64,000 nt of DNA from Mesorhizobium sp. B4-1-3. Its GTDB lineage: Bacteria > Pseudomonadota > Alphaproteobacteria > Rhizobiales > Rhizobiaceae. Below, piece by piece: positions 34,462-42,020 of the stretch. The notes below the pieces were generated by a model. That model ran no database searches. It was not told the origin of the DNA and worked only from the letters and a program-made list of their open reading frames with translations. Positions within the stretch are counted from its first letter, which is position 1. Each line of letters begins with the position of its first letter. Where the stretch lies: contig NZ_VFTG01000021.1 of assembly GCF_006439355.1 (NCBI RefSeq), forward strand, positions 1 through 64,000, written 5' to 3'. Position numbers and translations under genes: made by a program.

Positions 34462-35343
34462 GTGAAATTCGTGCTTGGCATCGATGGTGGCGGCACCAGC
34501 TGCAGGGCGGCCCTTGCGACCGTCGACGGCGCCGTCGTCGGCCGCGCCAAGAGCGGCGCCGCCAACATCCGCACCGACCTCACCGGCGCCCGCGCCAACA
34601 TCGTCGAGGCGGCCAGGCAGGCCTTCCTTGCCGCCGGCCATGATCCGGAGCTGATCCCGCAGACGCCCGCCATTCTCGGCCTCGCCGGCGCCAATGTCGG
34701 AACCTACAGGCAGCAGATCGAGGCGATCCTGCCCTTCAGCCGGAGTCGCGTCGAGACCGATGCCGAGATCGCGCTCGAGGGCGCGGTCGGTTCCGGTGAC
34801 GGCGCTATGGCCATTTTGGGCACCGGCACCGCCTATATGGCGCGCAAAAATGGCAAGTCGCGGGCCATCGGCGGCTGGGGTTTCCAGGTCGGCGACCAGG
34901 GCAGCGGCGCCCGTATCGGCCGCGACCTGCTTGAACAGACGCTGCTCGCCTATGACGGCATCCGTCCAGGCTCGCCTTTGACCGACGCCATGCTCGCCGT
35001 CTTCCGCAACAATCCCGAAGACGTGGTCGAATTCACCACCAACGCCAAGCCCGGCGATTTCGGCGGCTTCGCGCCGAAGGTCTTCGAGCATGCCGAAAAG
35101 GGCGATCTCGTCGCCAACTTCATCCTCGACAAGGCGGTGGCCGATGTCGAGGCCTCGCTCGGCGCGCTCGATCTTGCCGATGGTGCGCCGCTCTGCCTGC
35201 TTGGCGGCCTGGCGCCGCTTTACGCGCCGCGCCTGTCGGCACGCTATCGGTCGCTGCTCAAAGCCCCGCTCGACGACGCGCTGGGCGGCGCCGTGCAGAT
35301 GGCCCTGCGCCTCTTCGCAGGTGGCTCGGAGGCCGCCCGATGA
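34462..35343 (+). CDS. BadF/BadG-family amino-sugar kinase (GlcNAc/MurNAc kinase-like)
   Basis: ASKHA-fold kinase of 293 residues. ATP-binding signatures: FVLGIDGGGTSCRAAL at the start, ILGTGTAYMARK near residue 117, and GGWGFQVGDQGSGARIGRD near residue 136. The GTG at 34462 is chosen because GAGGAG lies eight bases before it and the upstream in-frame ATG (34420) is inside the promoter. The family includes GlcNAc kinases and clostridial MurK, which phosphorylates both MurNAc and GlcNAc. With MurQ and NagA in the locus this is the step that makes their substrates. First gene of the plus-strand operon. Confidence 0.85.
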   Translation: MKFVLGIDGGGTSCRAALATVDGAVVGRAKSGAANIRTDLTGARANIVEAARQAFLAAGHDPELIPQTPAILGLAGANVGTYRQQIEAILPFSRSRVETDAEIALEGAVGSGDGAMAILGTGTAYMARKNGKSRAIGGWGFQVGDQGSGARIGRDLLEQTLLAYDGIRPGSPLTDAMLAVFRNNPEDVVEFTTNAKPGDFGGFAPKVFEHAEKGDLVANFILDKAVADVEASLGALDLADGAPLCLLGGLAPLYAPRLSARYRSLLKAPLDDALGGAVQMALRLFAGGSEAAR

Positions 35344-35390
35344 GCGCCGCCGACCAGATCTTCGCCATGTTGCCGGAGGCGTCGCGATGA
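35340..35390 (+). CDS. 16-residue leader ORF from a duplicated regulator start
   Basis: ATG at 35340 overlaps the kinase stop and opens a 16-codon frame (MSAADQIFAMLPEASR) ending at 35390. The next regulator gene begins with almost the same bases (MSAADQIFAML), so the first 47 bp are a tandem copy of the regulator's 5' end. The leader stop overlaps the true regulator ATG (ATGA), so translation of the leader could feed the regulator. Whether the peptide itself matters is unknown. Confidence 0.55.
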   Translation: MSAADQIFAMLPEASR

Positions 35391-36166
35391 GCGCCGCCGA
35401 TCAGATCTTCGCAATGCTGAAGGAATCCTCGCAGAGCGGCGCTCCGCTTTACCTGCAGCTCAGGCGCAGCATCGAGGAAGCGGTCAATCGCGGTCTGATC
35501 GGCCCCGGCGATGCGCTGCCGTCCGAGCGCGACATCGCCAGCAAGGCCGATATCTCGCGCGTCACCGTGCGCAAGGCGGTGCAGGACCTGGTCAAGGGCG
35601 GCATCCTCGTCCAGCGCCACGGCTCGGGCACTTTCGTGGCGCCTCGCATGGAGCGTGTCGAGCAATCTCTGTCGCGGCTCACCTCCTTCACCGAGGACAT
35701 GGCGCGCCGCGGCATGACTGTGCGCTCGGTCTGGCTCGACCGCGGCCTCTATGCGCCGTCGCCGGACGAGATGATGGTGCTTGGCCTGTCCTCGACAGAG
35801 CTGGTAGCGCGCGTCGCGCGCCTGCGCATCGCCAACGACACGCCGCTGGCGATCGAGCGCGCGGCGCTCTCGGCCAGTGTCCTGCCCGATCCCGAAGCGA
35901 TCGGCTCCTCGCTCTATGCCGCGCTTGGCACGACCGGGAATCGGCCGGTCCGCGCCGTGCAGCGCATCTCGGCCACCAATCTCGGCGACGCCGACGCGCG
36001 TCTCCTGGAAGTGCCGCCGGGGGTTGCCGGTCTGCAGATCGAGCGCATTTCCTATCTGGCGAGCGGCAAGGTGATCGAGTTCACCCGCTCGGTCTACAGG
36101 GGCGACGCCTATGATTTCGTCGCGGAACTCCGGCTGACCGGGCCGGGAGAGGAGATCCGGCCATGA
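35387..36166 (+). CDS. GntR-family regulator, HutC subfamily (NagR-like)
   Basis: Regulator of 259 residues. The N-terminal winged helix is about residues 20-90 with LPSERDIASKADISRVTVRKAVQDL (core SERDIASKADISRVTVRK) and GSGTFVAP. The C-terminal part is a UTRA ligand domain with RVARLRIANDTPLAIERA and RISYLASGKVIEFTRSVYRGD (core GKVIEFTRSVYRGD). HutC members such as NagR sense amino-sugar phosphates. Located between kinase and deaminase genes, it probably represses both divergent operons through the TGGTATT boxes. Confidence 0.9.
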   Translation: MSAADQIFAMLKESSQSGAPLYLQLRRSIEEAVNRGLIGPGDALPSERDIASKADISRVTVRKAVQDLVKGGILVQRHGSGTFVAPRMERVEQSLSRLTSFTEDMARRGMTVRSVWLDRGLYAPSPDEMMVLGLSSTELVARVARLRIANDTPLAIERAALSASVLPDPEAIGSSLYAALGTTGNRPVRAVQRISATNLGDADARLLEVPPGVAGLQIERISYLASGKVIEFTRSVYRGDAYDFVAELRLTGPGEEIRP

Positions 36167-37194
36167 GCGCCAACACCACCCATATGCGGCGCGAGATCGA
36201 CGAGATCCCTGAAGCCGCCGGCCGCCTTCTCGACGGCTCGGCCTCGGCTTTGGCCGAAGCAGGGCGCGGCTTGCGCGAGCGCGACCCGCATTTCGTGGTC
36301 ACCGTGGCGCGCGGCTCGTCCGACCATGCCGCGACCTTCATGAAATATGCCGTCGAGCTGACGGCTGGCCTGGCGGTCGCCTCGGTCGGGCCGTCGATCG
36401 CTTCCATCTACGGCGCGAAGCTCAGGCTGCGCGGCTCGGCCTGCCTGGCGATTTCGCAGTCGGGCAAAAGCCCGGACATCGTTGCCATGGCCGAAACGGC
36501 GCGGGCCGGCGGCGCGTTGACCGTCGCTATCACCAACACCGCCGACTCGCCGCTTGCGCGCGCCTCCGACTATGCCATCGACATCCTGGCGGGACCGGAA
36601 CGCTCCGTCGCGGCCACCAAGACCTTCGTCAATTCGGCCGTCGCCGGCCTGGCGCTGATGGCGCATGCCACCGACGATCAGGCGCTGCTCAAGACGCTTG
36701 CCGGCCTGCCCAGCCATTTCGAGAAGGCGATCGCCTGCGACTGGATGGAACTCGCCACCGCGCTGGAGAACCCGCAATCGTTGTTCATCCTCGGCCGCGG
36801 CCCGTCCCTCGCGATCGCCAGCGAGGCGGCGCTGAAATTCAAGGAAACCTGCGCCATGCATGCCGAGGCCTACAGCGCCGCCGAGGTCATGCATGGGCCG
36901 CTGGCGCTGGTTGGGCCGGGTTTCCCGGTCCTGGCGCTCGCCGCGCGCGATGCGTCCGAGCCCTCGGTCGCCGAGGCGGCTGACGGCCTGACGGCCAAGG
37001 GCGCCGCCGCCTTCATCACCTCTGACAAGGCGAAGGCCGCGAGGCTTCTGCCGCATGTCGCCACCGGCCACCCGCTGACCGATCCGCTGTCGCTGATCGT
37101 GTCCTTCTACGGCTTCGTCGAGGCCTTCGCCCGCCATCGCGGCCTTGACCCGGATACGCCGCGCAACCTGCGCAAGGTGACGGAAACCGTATGA
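36163..37194 (+). CDS. SIS-domain glucosamine-6-phosphate deaminase (NagB-II/AgaS type)
   Basis: Protein of 343 residues corresponding to the isomerase half of GlmS with two SIS domains and no glutaminase domain. Visible are VARGSSDHAATFMKYAVEL near residue 48, SQSGKSPDIVAM near 101, ERSVAATKTFVNS near 147, and the C-terminal FKETCAMHAEAYSAAEVMHGP near 226 (core HAEAYSAAEVMHGP). Stand-alone proteins of this kind act as GlcN-6-phosphate deaminases, making fructose-6-phosphate and ammonia. It overlaps both neighbours by 4 bp and fits between NagA product and glycolysis. Confidence 0.87.
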   Translation: MSANTTHMRREIDEIPEAAGRLLDGSASALAEAGRGLRERDPHFVVTVARGSSDHAATFMKYAVELTAGLAVASVGPSIASIYGAKLRLRGSACLAISQSGKSPDIVAMAETARAGGALTVAITNTADSPLARASDYAIDILAGPERSVAATKTFVNSAVAGLALMAHATDDQALLKTLAGLPSHFEKAIACDWMELATALENPQSLFILGRGPSLAIASEAALKFKETCAMHAEAYSAAEVMHGPLALVGPGFPVLALAARDASEPSVAEAADGLTAKGAAAFITSDKAKAARLLPHVATGHPLTDPLSLIVSFYGFVEAFARHRGLDPDTPRNLRKVTETV

Positions 37195-38351
37195 GCGACC
37201 GTTTCGCACTCACCGGCGCTCGCATCTTCGACGGCGCCGACTGGCATGACGCCGCCGCTCTTGTCGTCAAGGGTGGAGTGGTCGACGCCATAGTGCCCGC
37301 CGGTGCAATCCCCTCCGGCGTTTCGGCGGTCGAGACCGGTGGCGGCCTGCTTGTGCCGGGTTTCGTCGACATCCAGGTCAATGGCGGCGGCGGCGTCATG
37401 CTCAACGACCATCCCGACGTCGCCTCGATCGAGACCATCTGCCGGGCGCATGCGCCCTTCGGCACCACGGCGCTGCTGGTGACGCTGATCACCGACACGC
37501 CGGCGATCACCGCCGCGGCGATTGCCGCCGGCGCAGAGGCCGCTCGGGAACAGGTGCCGGGCTTCCTCGGCCTGCATCTCGAAGGTCCGCATCTCTCCAT
37601 CGCCCGCAAGGGCGCGCATGATCCGGCGCTGATCCGGCCGATGACCGACGCCGACCAGGCGGCGCTGATCGCCGCGCGCAGCGAGCTTCCCGTGCTGCTC
37701 ACCACGATTGCCCCGGAATCGGTGCAGCCGGATCGCGTCACCGCGCTGGCCAAGGCCGGCGTCGTCGTCAGCCTCGGCCATAGCGATACCGATTACGCGA
37801 CGGCGAGCGCCTTCGCCGAAGCTGGCGCCACGGTGGTCACGCATCTCTTCAACGCGATGAGCCAGATCGGCAACCGTGAGCCGGGCCTGGCGGGCGCGGC
37901 GATCGACAGCGGCGGCCTGTACGCCGGCATCATCGCCGATGGTATCCATGTCCATCCGGCGACGATGATCCTCGCGCTGCGCGGCAAGCAGGGGCCAGGT
38001 AAGGTAGTGCTCGTCACCGACGCCATGGCGACGATCGGCACTGACATGACGTCCTTCACGCTGAACGGCCGCACCATCTACCGCAAGGACGGGAGTTTGC
38101 GGCTTGCCGACGGCACGCTCGCCGGTGCCGACCTCGACATGATTTCGGCCGTTCGCTACGTCCACCGCGTCGTGGGCCTGGAGCTCGAGGAGGCCCTACG
38201 CATGGCCTCGCTCTATCCCGCCGAAGCGATCGGCCAAGCCCATCGCCTCGGCCGCTTCGCCAACGGGGCAGCGGCCGATATTGTTCGGCTGTCGGAGGAC
38301 CTGGATGTCAGGAACGTCTGGATCGGCGGCGAGAGGGTTTTTGGCGCGTAA
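37191..38351 (+). CDS. nagA: N-acetylglucosamine-6-phosphate deacetylase
   Basis: Amidohydrolase of 386 residues that deacetylates GlcNAc-6-phosphate. The metal and active-site motifs are seen: DIQVNGGGGVML near residue 60, GLHLEGPHLS near 124, VSLGHSDTDY near 192, VTHLFNAMSQ near 213, and the catalytic Asp in VTDAMATIG near 274. Last gene of the kinase-regulator-deaminase-nagA operon, overlapping the deaminase by 4 bp. Confidence 0.94.
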   Translation: MSDRFALTGARIFDGADWHDAAALVVKGGVVDAIVPAGAIPSGVSAVETGGGLLVPGFVDIQVNGGGGVMLNDHPDVASIETICRAHAPFGTTALLVTLITDTPAITAAAIAAGAEAAREQVPGFLGLHLEGPHLSIARKGAHDPALIRPMTDADQAALIAARSELPVLLTTIAPESVQPDRVTALAKAGVVVSLGHSDTDYATASAFAEAGATVVTHLFNAMSQIGNREPGLAGAAIDSGGLYAGIIADGIHVHPATMILALRGKQGPGKVVLVTDAMATIGTDMTSFTLNGRTIYRKDGSLRLADGTLAGADLDMISAVRYVHRVVGLELEEALRMASLYPAEAIGQAHRLGRFANGAAADIVRLSEDLDVRNVWIGGERVFGA

Positions 38352-38363
38352 GCCTTCGCGGTT

Positions 38364-38529
38364 TCGTCATCCTCGGGCTTGACCGGCTTGACCCGAGATC
38401 CATTCAGTGACCTCTGCCGCAGAGCGCAACGGTGCAGAATGCTGTAACCATTACAAGGTCTTGGCGTAACGGCGTGGATCCTAGGGTCTGCGCGCGTCGC
38501 TTCGCTTCTTGGTCCGCCCTAAGATGACG
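38364..38529. repeat. GTCATCCT-ended intergenic repeat
   Basis: A 166-bp element between the convergent nagA and matB genes. The ends CGTCATCCTCGGGC and GCCCTAAGATGACG are inverted repeats (12 of 14 positions). Elements with this GTCATCCT...AGGATGAC form are common between rhizobial genes. The right end covers the last codons and stop of matB, so the GPSS tail of that protein is repeat-encoded. Confidence 0.6.
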
Positions 38530-40066
38530 GCCCTGTGTTGTTAGCCGCCTTAGTAGCTGTATAGATATCCTTATACGCCTCGCGCAGCACATTCTTCTGC
38601 ACCTTGCCCATCGTGTTGCGCGGCAGTTCATCGACGAAGATCACCTGCTTCGGATGCTTGTATTTCGCCAGCCGTCCGGCGATGGCGGCGGCGATGTCGG
38701 CGGTGCTGATCGTGGAGCCCGGCTTGCGCACCACGACGGCGGTGACGCCTTCCCCGAAATCGGGATGGGCGACGCCGATCACCGCGCTTTCGGCCACGCC
38801 GTCCAGCGCGTCGATCTCGCTCTCGATCTCCTTCGGATAGACATTGTAGCCGCCCGAGATGATCAGGTCCTTGCCGCGTCCGACGATATGGACATAGCCG
38901 TCGGCGTCGATCAGGCCGAGGTCGCCGGTGATGAAGAAACCGTCGTCGCGGAATTCGGCCTTCGTCTTCTCCGGCATCCGCCAATAGCCGGCAAAGACAT
39001 TCGGGCCCTTCACTTCGATCATGCCGATCTCACCTTGGGCCAGTGGCTTGGCCGTCTCGGGATCGGTGATACGCAGCGAAACGCCGGGCAGGGGGAAGCC
39101 GACCGTGCCGGCGCGCCGCTCGCCGTCATAGGGGTTGGAGGTGTTCATGTTGGTCTCGGTCATGCCGTAGCGCTCGAGGATGGCGTGGCCGGTCCTTTCG
39201 CGCCAGGCCTTGTGCGTCTCGGCGAGCAGCGGCGCCGAGCCGGAGATGAAGACGCGCATGCCCTTGGCCGCATCCTGGTTCAGCCCCTCCTGCTGCAGCA
39301 GCCGCACATAGAAGGTCGGCACGCCCATCAGCGCCGTCGCGCGCGGCATCAGCGACAGGATGCGCGCCGGGTCGAATTTCTGCTCGAACAACATTTTCGC
39401 GCCGGCCACCAGGATGACGTTGGTGGCGACGAACAGACCGTGCGTGTGGAAGATCGGCAGCGCGTGGATCAGCACGTCGTCGGCGCTGAAGCGCCAGTGC
39501 TCCACCAGCACCCGGGCGTTGGAGGCGAGGTTCTCGTGGCTGAGCATCGCGCCCTTCGAACGGCCGGTCGTGCCGGAAGTGTAGAGGATCGCGGCAAGAT
39601 CGTCCGGCCCGCGCGCGACATCGCTGAACTCCGTCGCCTGTCGCGAAGCCTGGCCGGCCAGCGTTCCTTGGCCGTCGCGGCCAAGCGTCAGCACCGTCGC
39701 GCCGATCGCCGCGGCAAGCGGCTCGACGCCGGAAAGACGGTCCGGATCGCACACGATCAGCCTCGGTTCGGCGTCGCGGAAGAAATAGTCGAGCTCCGGC
39801 AGCGTATAGGCGGTATTGAGCGGCAGGAAGACCGCGCCTGCGCGCAGCGAGGCGAGATAAAGCAGCGCCGCCTCGGGGCTCTTCTCGACCTGGACCGCAA
39901 CGCGGTCGCCGGGCTCGACGCCCGCCTGCGCCAGGGCATGCGCCAGCTGCGCCGACTTCGCCAGCATGTCGCCATACGTGATCGAACGGCCGTCATCCGT
40001 CTCCATCAGAAGCCGGCCGGGCGCCGGCATGCGGGAACGGAAGGCGCTGAAGAGATGATTGATCAT
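38519..40066 (-). CDS. matB: Malonyl-CoA synthetase
   Basis: AMP-forming acyl-CoA synthetase of 515 residues. The P-loop is AAILYTSGTTGRSKGAML near residue 155 (core YTSGTTGRSKGAM), GMTETNMNTSNPYDG near 300 is the A5 motif typical of MatB, GDLGLIDADGYVHIVGRGKD near 390 and the final lysine is in PRNTMGKVQKN near 488. It makes malonyl-CoA from malonate and ATP. It follows an FCD-type GntR gene, as in the rhizobial mat loci. No malonyl-CoA decarboxylase or transporter is present here, so the locus is incomplete or split. Confidence 0.9.
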   Translation of the reverse strand: MINHLFSAFRSRMPAPGRLLMETDDGRSITYGDMLAKSAQLAHALAQAGVEPGDRVAVQVEKSPEAALLYLASLRAGAVFLPLNTAYTLPELDYFFRDAEPRLIVCDPDRLSGVEPLAAAIGATVLTLGRDGQGTLAGQASRQATEFSDVARGPDDLAAILYTSGTTGRSKGAMLSHENLASNARVLVEHWRFSADDVLIHALPIFHTHGLFVATNVILVAGAKMLFEQKFDPARILSLMPRATALMGVPTFYVRLLQQEGLNQDAAKGMRVFISGSAPLLAETHKAWRERTGHAILERYGMTETNMNTSNPYDGERRAGTVGFPLPGVSLRITDPETAKPLAQGEIGMIEVKGPNVFAGYWRMPEKTKAEFRDDGFFITGDLGLIDADGYVHIVGRGKDLIISGGYNVYPKEIESEIDALDGVAESAVIGVAHPDFGEGVTAVVVRKPGSTISTADIAAAIAGRLAKYKHPKQVIFVDELPRNTMGKVQKNVLREAYKDIYTATKAANNTGPSS

Positions 40067-40159
40067 GAAACGTCCTCGGAGCGCGCCGACGGCACAAGCG
40101 TCGCGCTCGGCCGAGCGAATATCAGATTTCAGCGAAACTGCGCAGCGGTTTAGCGCCCG

Positions 40160-40897
40160 CTATCTGCGGCCGCGTTTGGACTTGCCGGCCCCCGGATCAT
40201 AGCCCTGGGCGAAGCGTTCCATGCACATCGCCGCGGTGATGCGGTAATGGTTGAGGAGCGCCTCGACTGCGCCGTCGGCATCGCCGCCCAGCGTGCGCTC
40301 GGCGATCACGCGGTGCTCGCCGAGATCGTCGCGACCCATTCCCGGCACATTTTGCGAGATCAGGCGGTAGCGCGAGGCCTGATCGGAAAGCTGGTCGCAG
40401 AAGCCGATCAGCCAGTGCGACCGGCATGCCGCGATCAGAGCGCGATGGAAGGCGCGGTGCAGCTTCTCCCACTCCGGATTGTTGGTGGCTGGGTCATCCG
40501 GCAGGCGGCGCTCGGCGCGCGCAAGGCGGTGCAGCGCCAGCACCAGCTGCTCTTCCCATTCGGCGGTGCGGTGAGCAATGGATTCGCGCAGCGCCCGCTC
40601 CTCCAGCCAGCAGCGCGTGCGCGTCAATTCCTCCAGTTCCGCGGCACTGACCGGCATCAGGAAGAAGCCGCGCTGGTCATGACGGCCGAGCAGGCCCTCG
40701 GCGGCCAGGCGGTTGAGGGCCTCGCGCACGGGAGAGGCGCCGGCGCCATAGCGCGAGACGACCCATTCGACACGCAGCTTCGTTTCGGACTCCAGAGCGC
40801 CGCGCAGCAGGTCGTCGCGCAGTTGCTGGTAGACCGAGCTGGCAAGCGTGCTTTTGCCGCCCTTGCTTTCGCCCGGCTCGGTGTTTCCGTTTGTCAA
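40160..40897 (-). CDS. GntR-family regulator, FCD subfamily
   Basis: Regulator of 245 residues. The winged helix is about residues 15-75 (LRVEWVVSRYGAGASPVREALNRLAAEGLL, core GASPVREALNRLAAEGLL), followed by the all-helical FCD ligand domain with HRAFHRALIAACRSHWL (core FHRALIAACRSHWL) and EHRVIAERTLGGDADGAVEALLNHY (core GDADGAVEALLNHY). The start is a TTG at 40897 with AGGAG five bases before; an ATG at 40960 would have no ribosome site and lies in the promoter. It precedes matB by 93 bp on the same strand, so a MatR-like control of malonate use is plausible. Confidence 0.85.
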   Translation of the reverse strand: MTNGNTEPGESKGGKSTLASSVYQQLRDDLLRGALESETKLRVEWVVSRYGAGASPVREALNRLAAEGLLGRHDQRGFFLMPVSAAELEELTRTRCWLEERALRESIAHRTAEWEEQLVLALHRLARAERRLPDDPATNNPEWEKLHRAFHRALIAACRSHWLIGFCDQLSDQASRYRLISQNVPGMGRDDLGEHRVIAERTLGGDADGAVEALLNHYRITAAMCMERFAQGYDPGAGKSKRGRR

Positions 40898-40959
40898 TCG
40901 AACTCCTGTTGCTTGCCCCTGTTGTGCCAGGGCCCCCTCGGCGAAGCAATTTCCGTACA

Positions 40960-40990
40960 TGTATCATACAGCCGGGCAGTGGCGCCTCAA
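40960..40990 (-). promoter_or_regulatory. GntR gene promoter with TGTAT-C-ATACA operator
   Basis: On the minus strand: -35 TTGAGG (40985-40990), 16-bp spacer, -10 TATGAT (40963-40968). The perfect palindrome TGTATCATACA (40960-40970) covers the -10. FCD-type GntR proteins typically bind TGTATACA-like palindromes, so autorepression is likely. The adjoining bases TACATG extend the AT-rich core. Confidence 0.5.
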
Positions 40991-41091
40991 GCGGAAGGTT
41001 GTGATATTCGACTTTAAGACAAGATGGGCCGTTTATTTATCGAACAAAGTAAATCTCGACAAAAAGCTGATATTCCTACACTGCTTCACAT

Positions 41092-41109
41092 ATTGAACAG
41101 TCGTTCAAT
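41092..41109. promoter_or_regulatory. 18-bp perfect palindrome downstream of rpe
   Basis: ATTGAAC-AGTC-GTTCAAT lies 49 bp after the rpe stop and within the AT-rich gap before the GntR gene. It has the look of a TetR-type operator (TTGAAC...GTTCAA). A weak rpe terminator is the alternative, but no T-run follows. Confidence 0.4.
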
Positions 41110-41157
41110 CTCTATCGGGACAATGCAACTTCCGCGAGAGATCGGACGGCCACGCGT

Positions 41158-41835
41158 TCAACTGGCGGTCTTGTCGGCAGCAGTGCGAATTGCTTCGATA
41201 TTTGCCCTATAGGCTTCGACGCTGCCGCCCTTGAAGACTGCGGCGCCCGCCACCAGCACATTGGCGCCGGCCGCGGTCACCAGCGGCGCCGTTTCTGCCG
41301 AGACGCCGCCATCGATCTCGATATGAATCGGCCGTCTGCCGATCAGCGCCTTCACCCGCTTCACCTTGTCGACGATCGCCGGGATGAAGGCCTGCCCGCC
41401 GAAACCCGGATTGACCGTCATGATCAGGATCAGGTCGAGCCGGTCGAGCACATATTCGATCGCCGTTTCCGGCGTTGCCGGATTGAGCGAGACGCCGGCC
41501 TTTTTGCCGAGACTCTTGATGGTCTGCAACGAGCGGTCGAGATGCGGCCCGGCCTCGGCGTGCACCGTCATGCCGTCGCAGCCGGCTTCGGCGAAGGCCG
41601 CCAGGTAAGGATCGGCCGGAGCTATCATCAGGTGGCAGTCGAAGAAGGCCTTGGTGCGGTTGCGGATCGCCTTGATCACCGGCGGGCCGAAGGTGATGTT
41701 GGGCACGAAATGGCCGTCCATCACGTCGAGATGAATCCAATCGGCGCCGGCCGCCGCGACCGCCTCGACCTCATCGCCCAGCTTGGAGAAATCCGACGCC
41801 AGCACCGATGGCGCGATCAGGGTCTTCTTGCTCAT
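41158..41835 (-). CDS. rpe: Ribulose-phosphate 3-epimerase
   Basis: TIM-barrel enzyme of 225 residues interconverting ribulose-5-phosphate and xylulose-5-phosphate. Active-site motifs: IAPSVLASDFSKLG at the start, WIHLDVMDGHFVPNITFGP near residue 36 (core LDVMDGHFVPN), MTVNPGFGGQAF near 141, and EIDGGVSAETAPLV near 175. The start at 41835 (MSKKTLIAPS) is family-typical; the open frame upstream is not. A housekeeping gene of pentose metabolism, transcribed with the flow of the minus-strand genes before it but separated from them by a terminator. Confidence 0.95.
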   Translation of the reverse strand: MSKKTLIAPSVLASDFSKLGDEVEAVAAAGADWIHLDVMDGHFVPNITFGPPVIKAIRNRTKAFFDCHLMIAPADPYLAAFAEAGCDGMTVHAEAGPHLDRSLQTIKSLGKKAGVSLNPATPETAIEYVLDRLDLILIMTVNPGFGGQAFIPAIVDKVKRVKALIGRRPIHIEIDGGVSAETAPLVTAAGANVLVAGAAVFKGGSVEAYRANIEAIRTAADKTAS

Positions 41836-41960
41836 GGCGCAAATTCTCCCGGCAGTCCTGCGCGCGTGGTCGCGCCTGTCAGGGCGATTGCCTAGACCAT
41901 GAACCGGCCAAGGGGAAGCATGTTTTCGGACGGGCGCATCGCTCGCCTGCCGTGATGTGG

Positions 41961-41994
41961 AAAAGAACCTGCCGGATCGCTCCGGCGGGTTCTT
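41961..41994 (-). terminator. Rho-independent terminator of the secreted-protein genes
   Basis: On the minus strand a 14-bp stem (AAGAACCCGCCGGA paired with TCCGGCAGGTTCTT, one G-U pair) with a GCGA loop is followed by TT, forming GTTCTTTTCC. It lies 27 bases beyond the stop of the 1274-residue protein gene at 42021. Confidence 0.8.
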
Positions 41995-42020
41995 CTTCAG
42001 CCGGCAATTGCGGCTTGATG

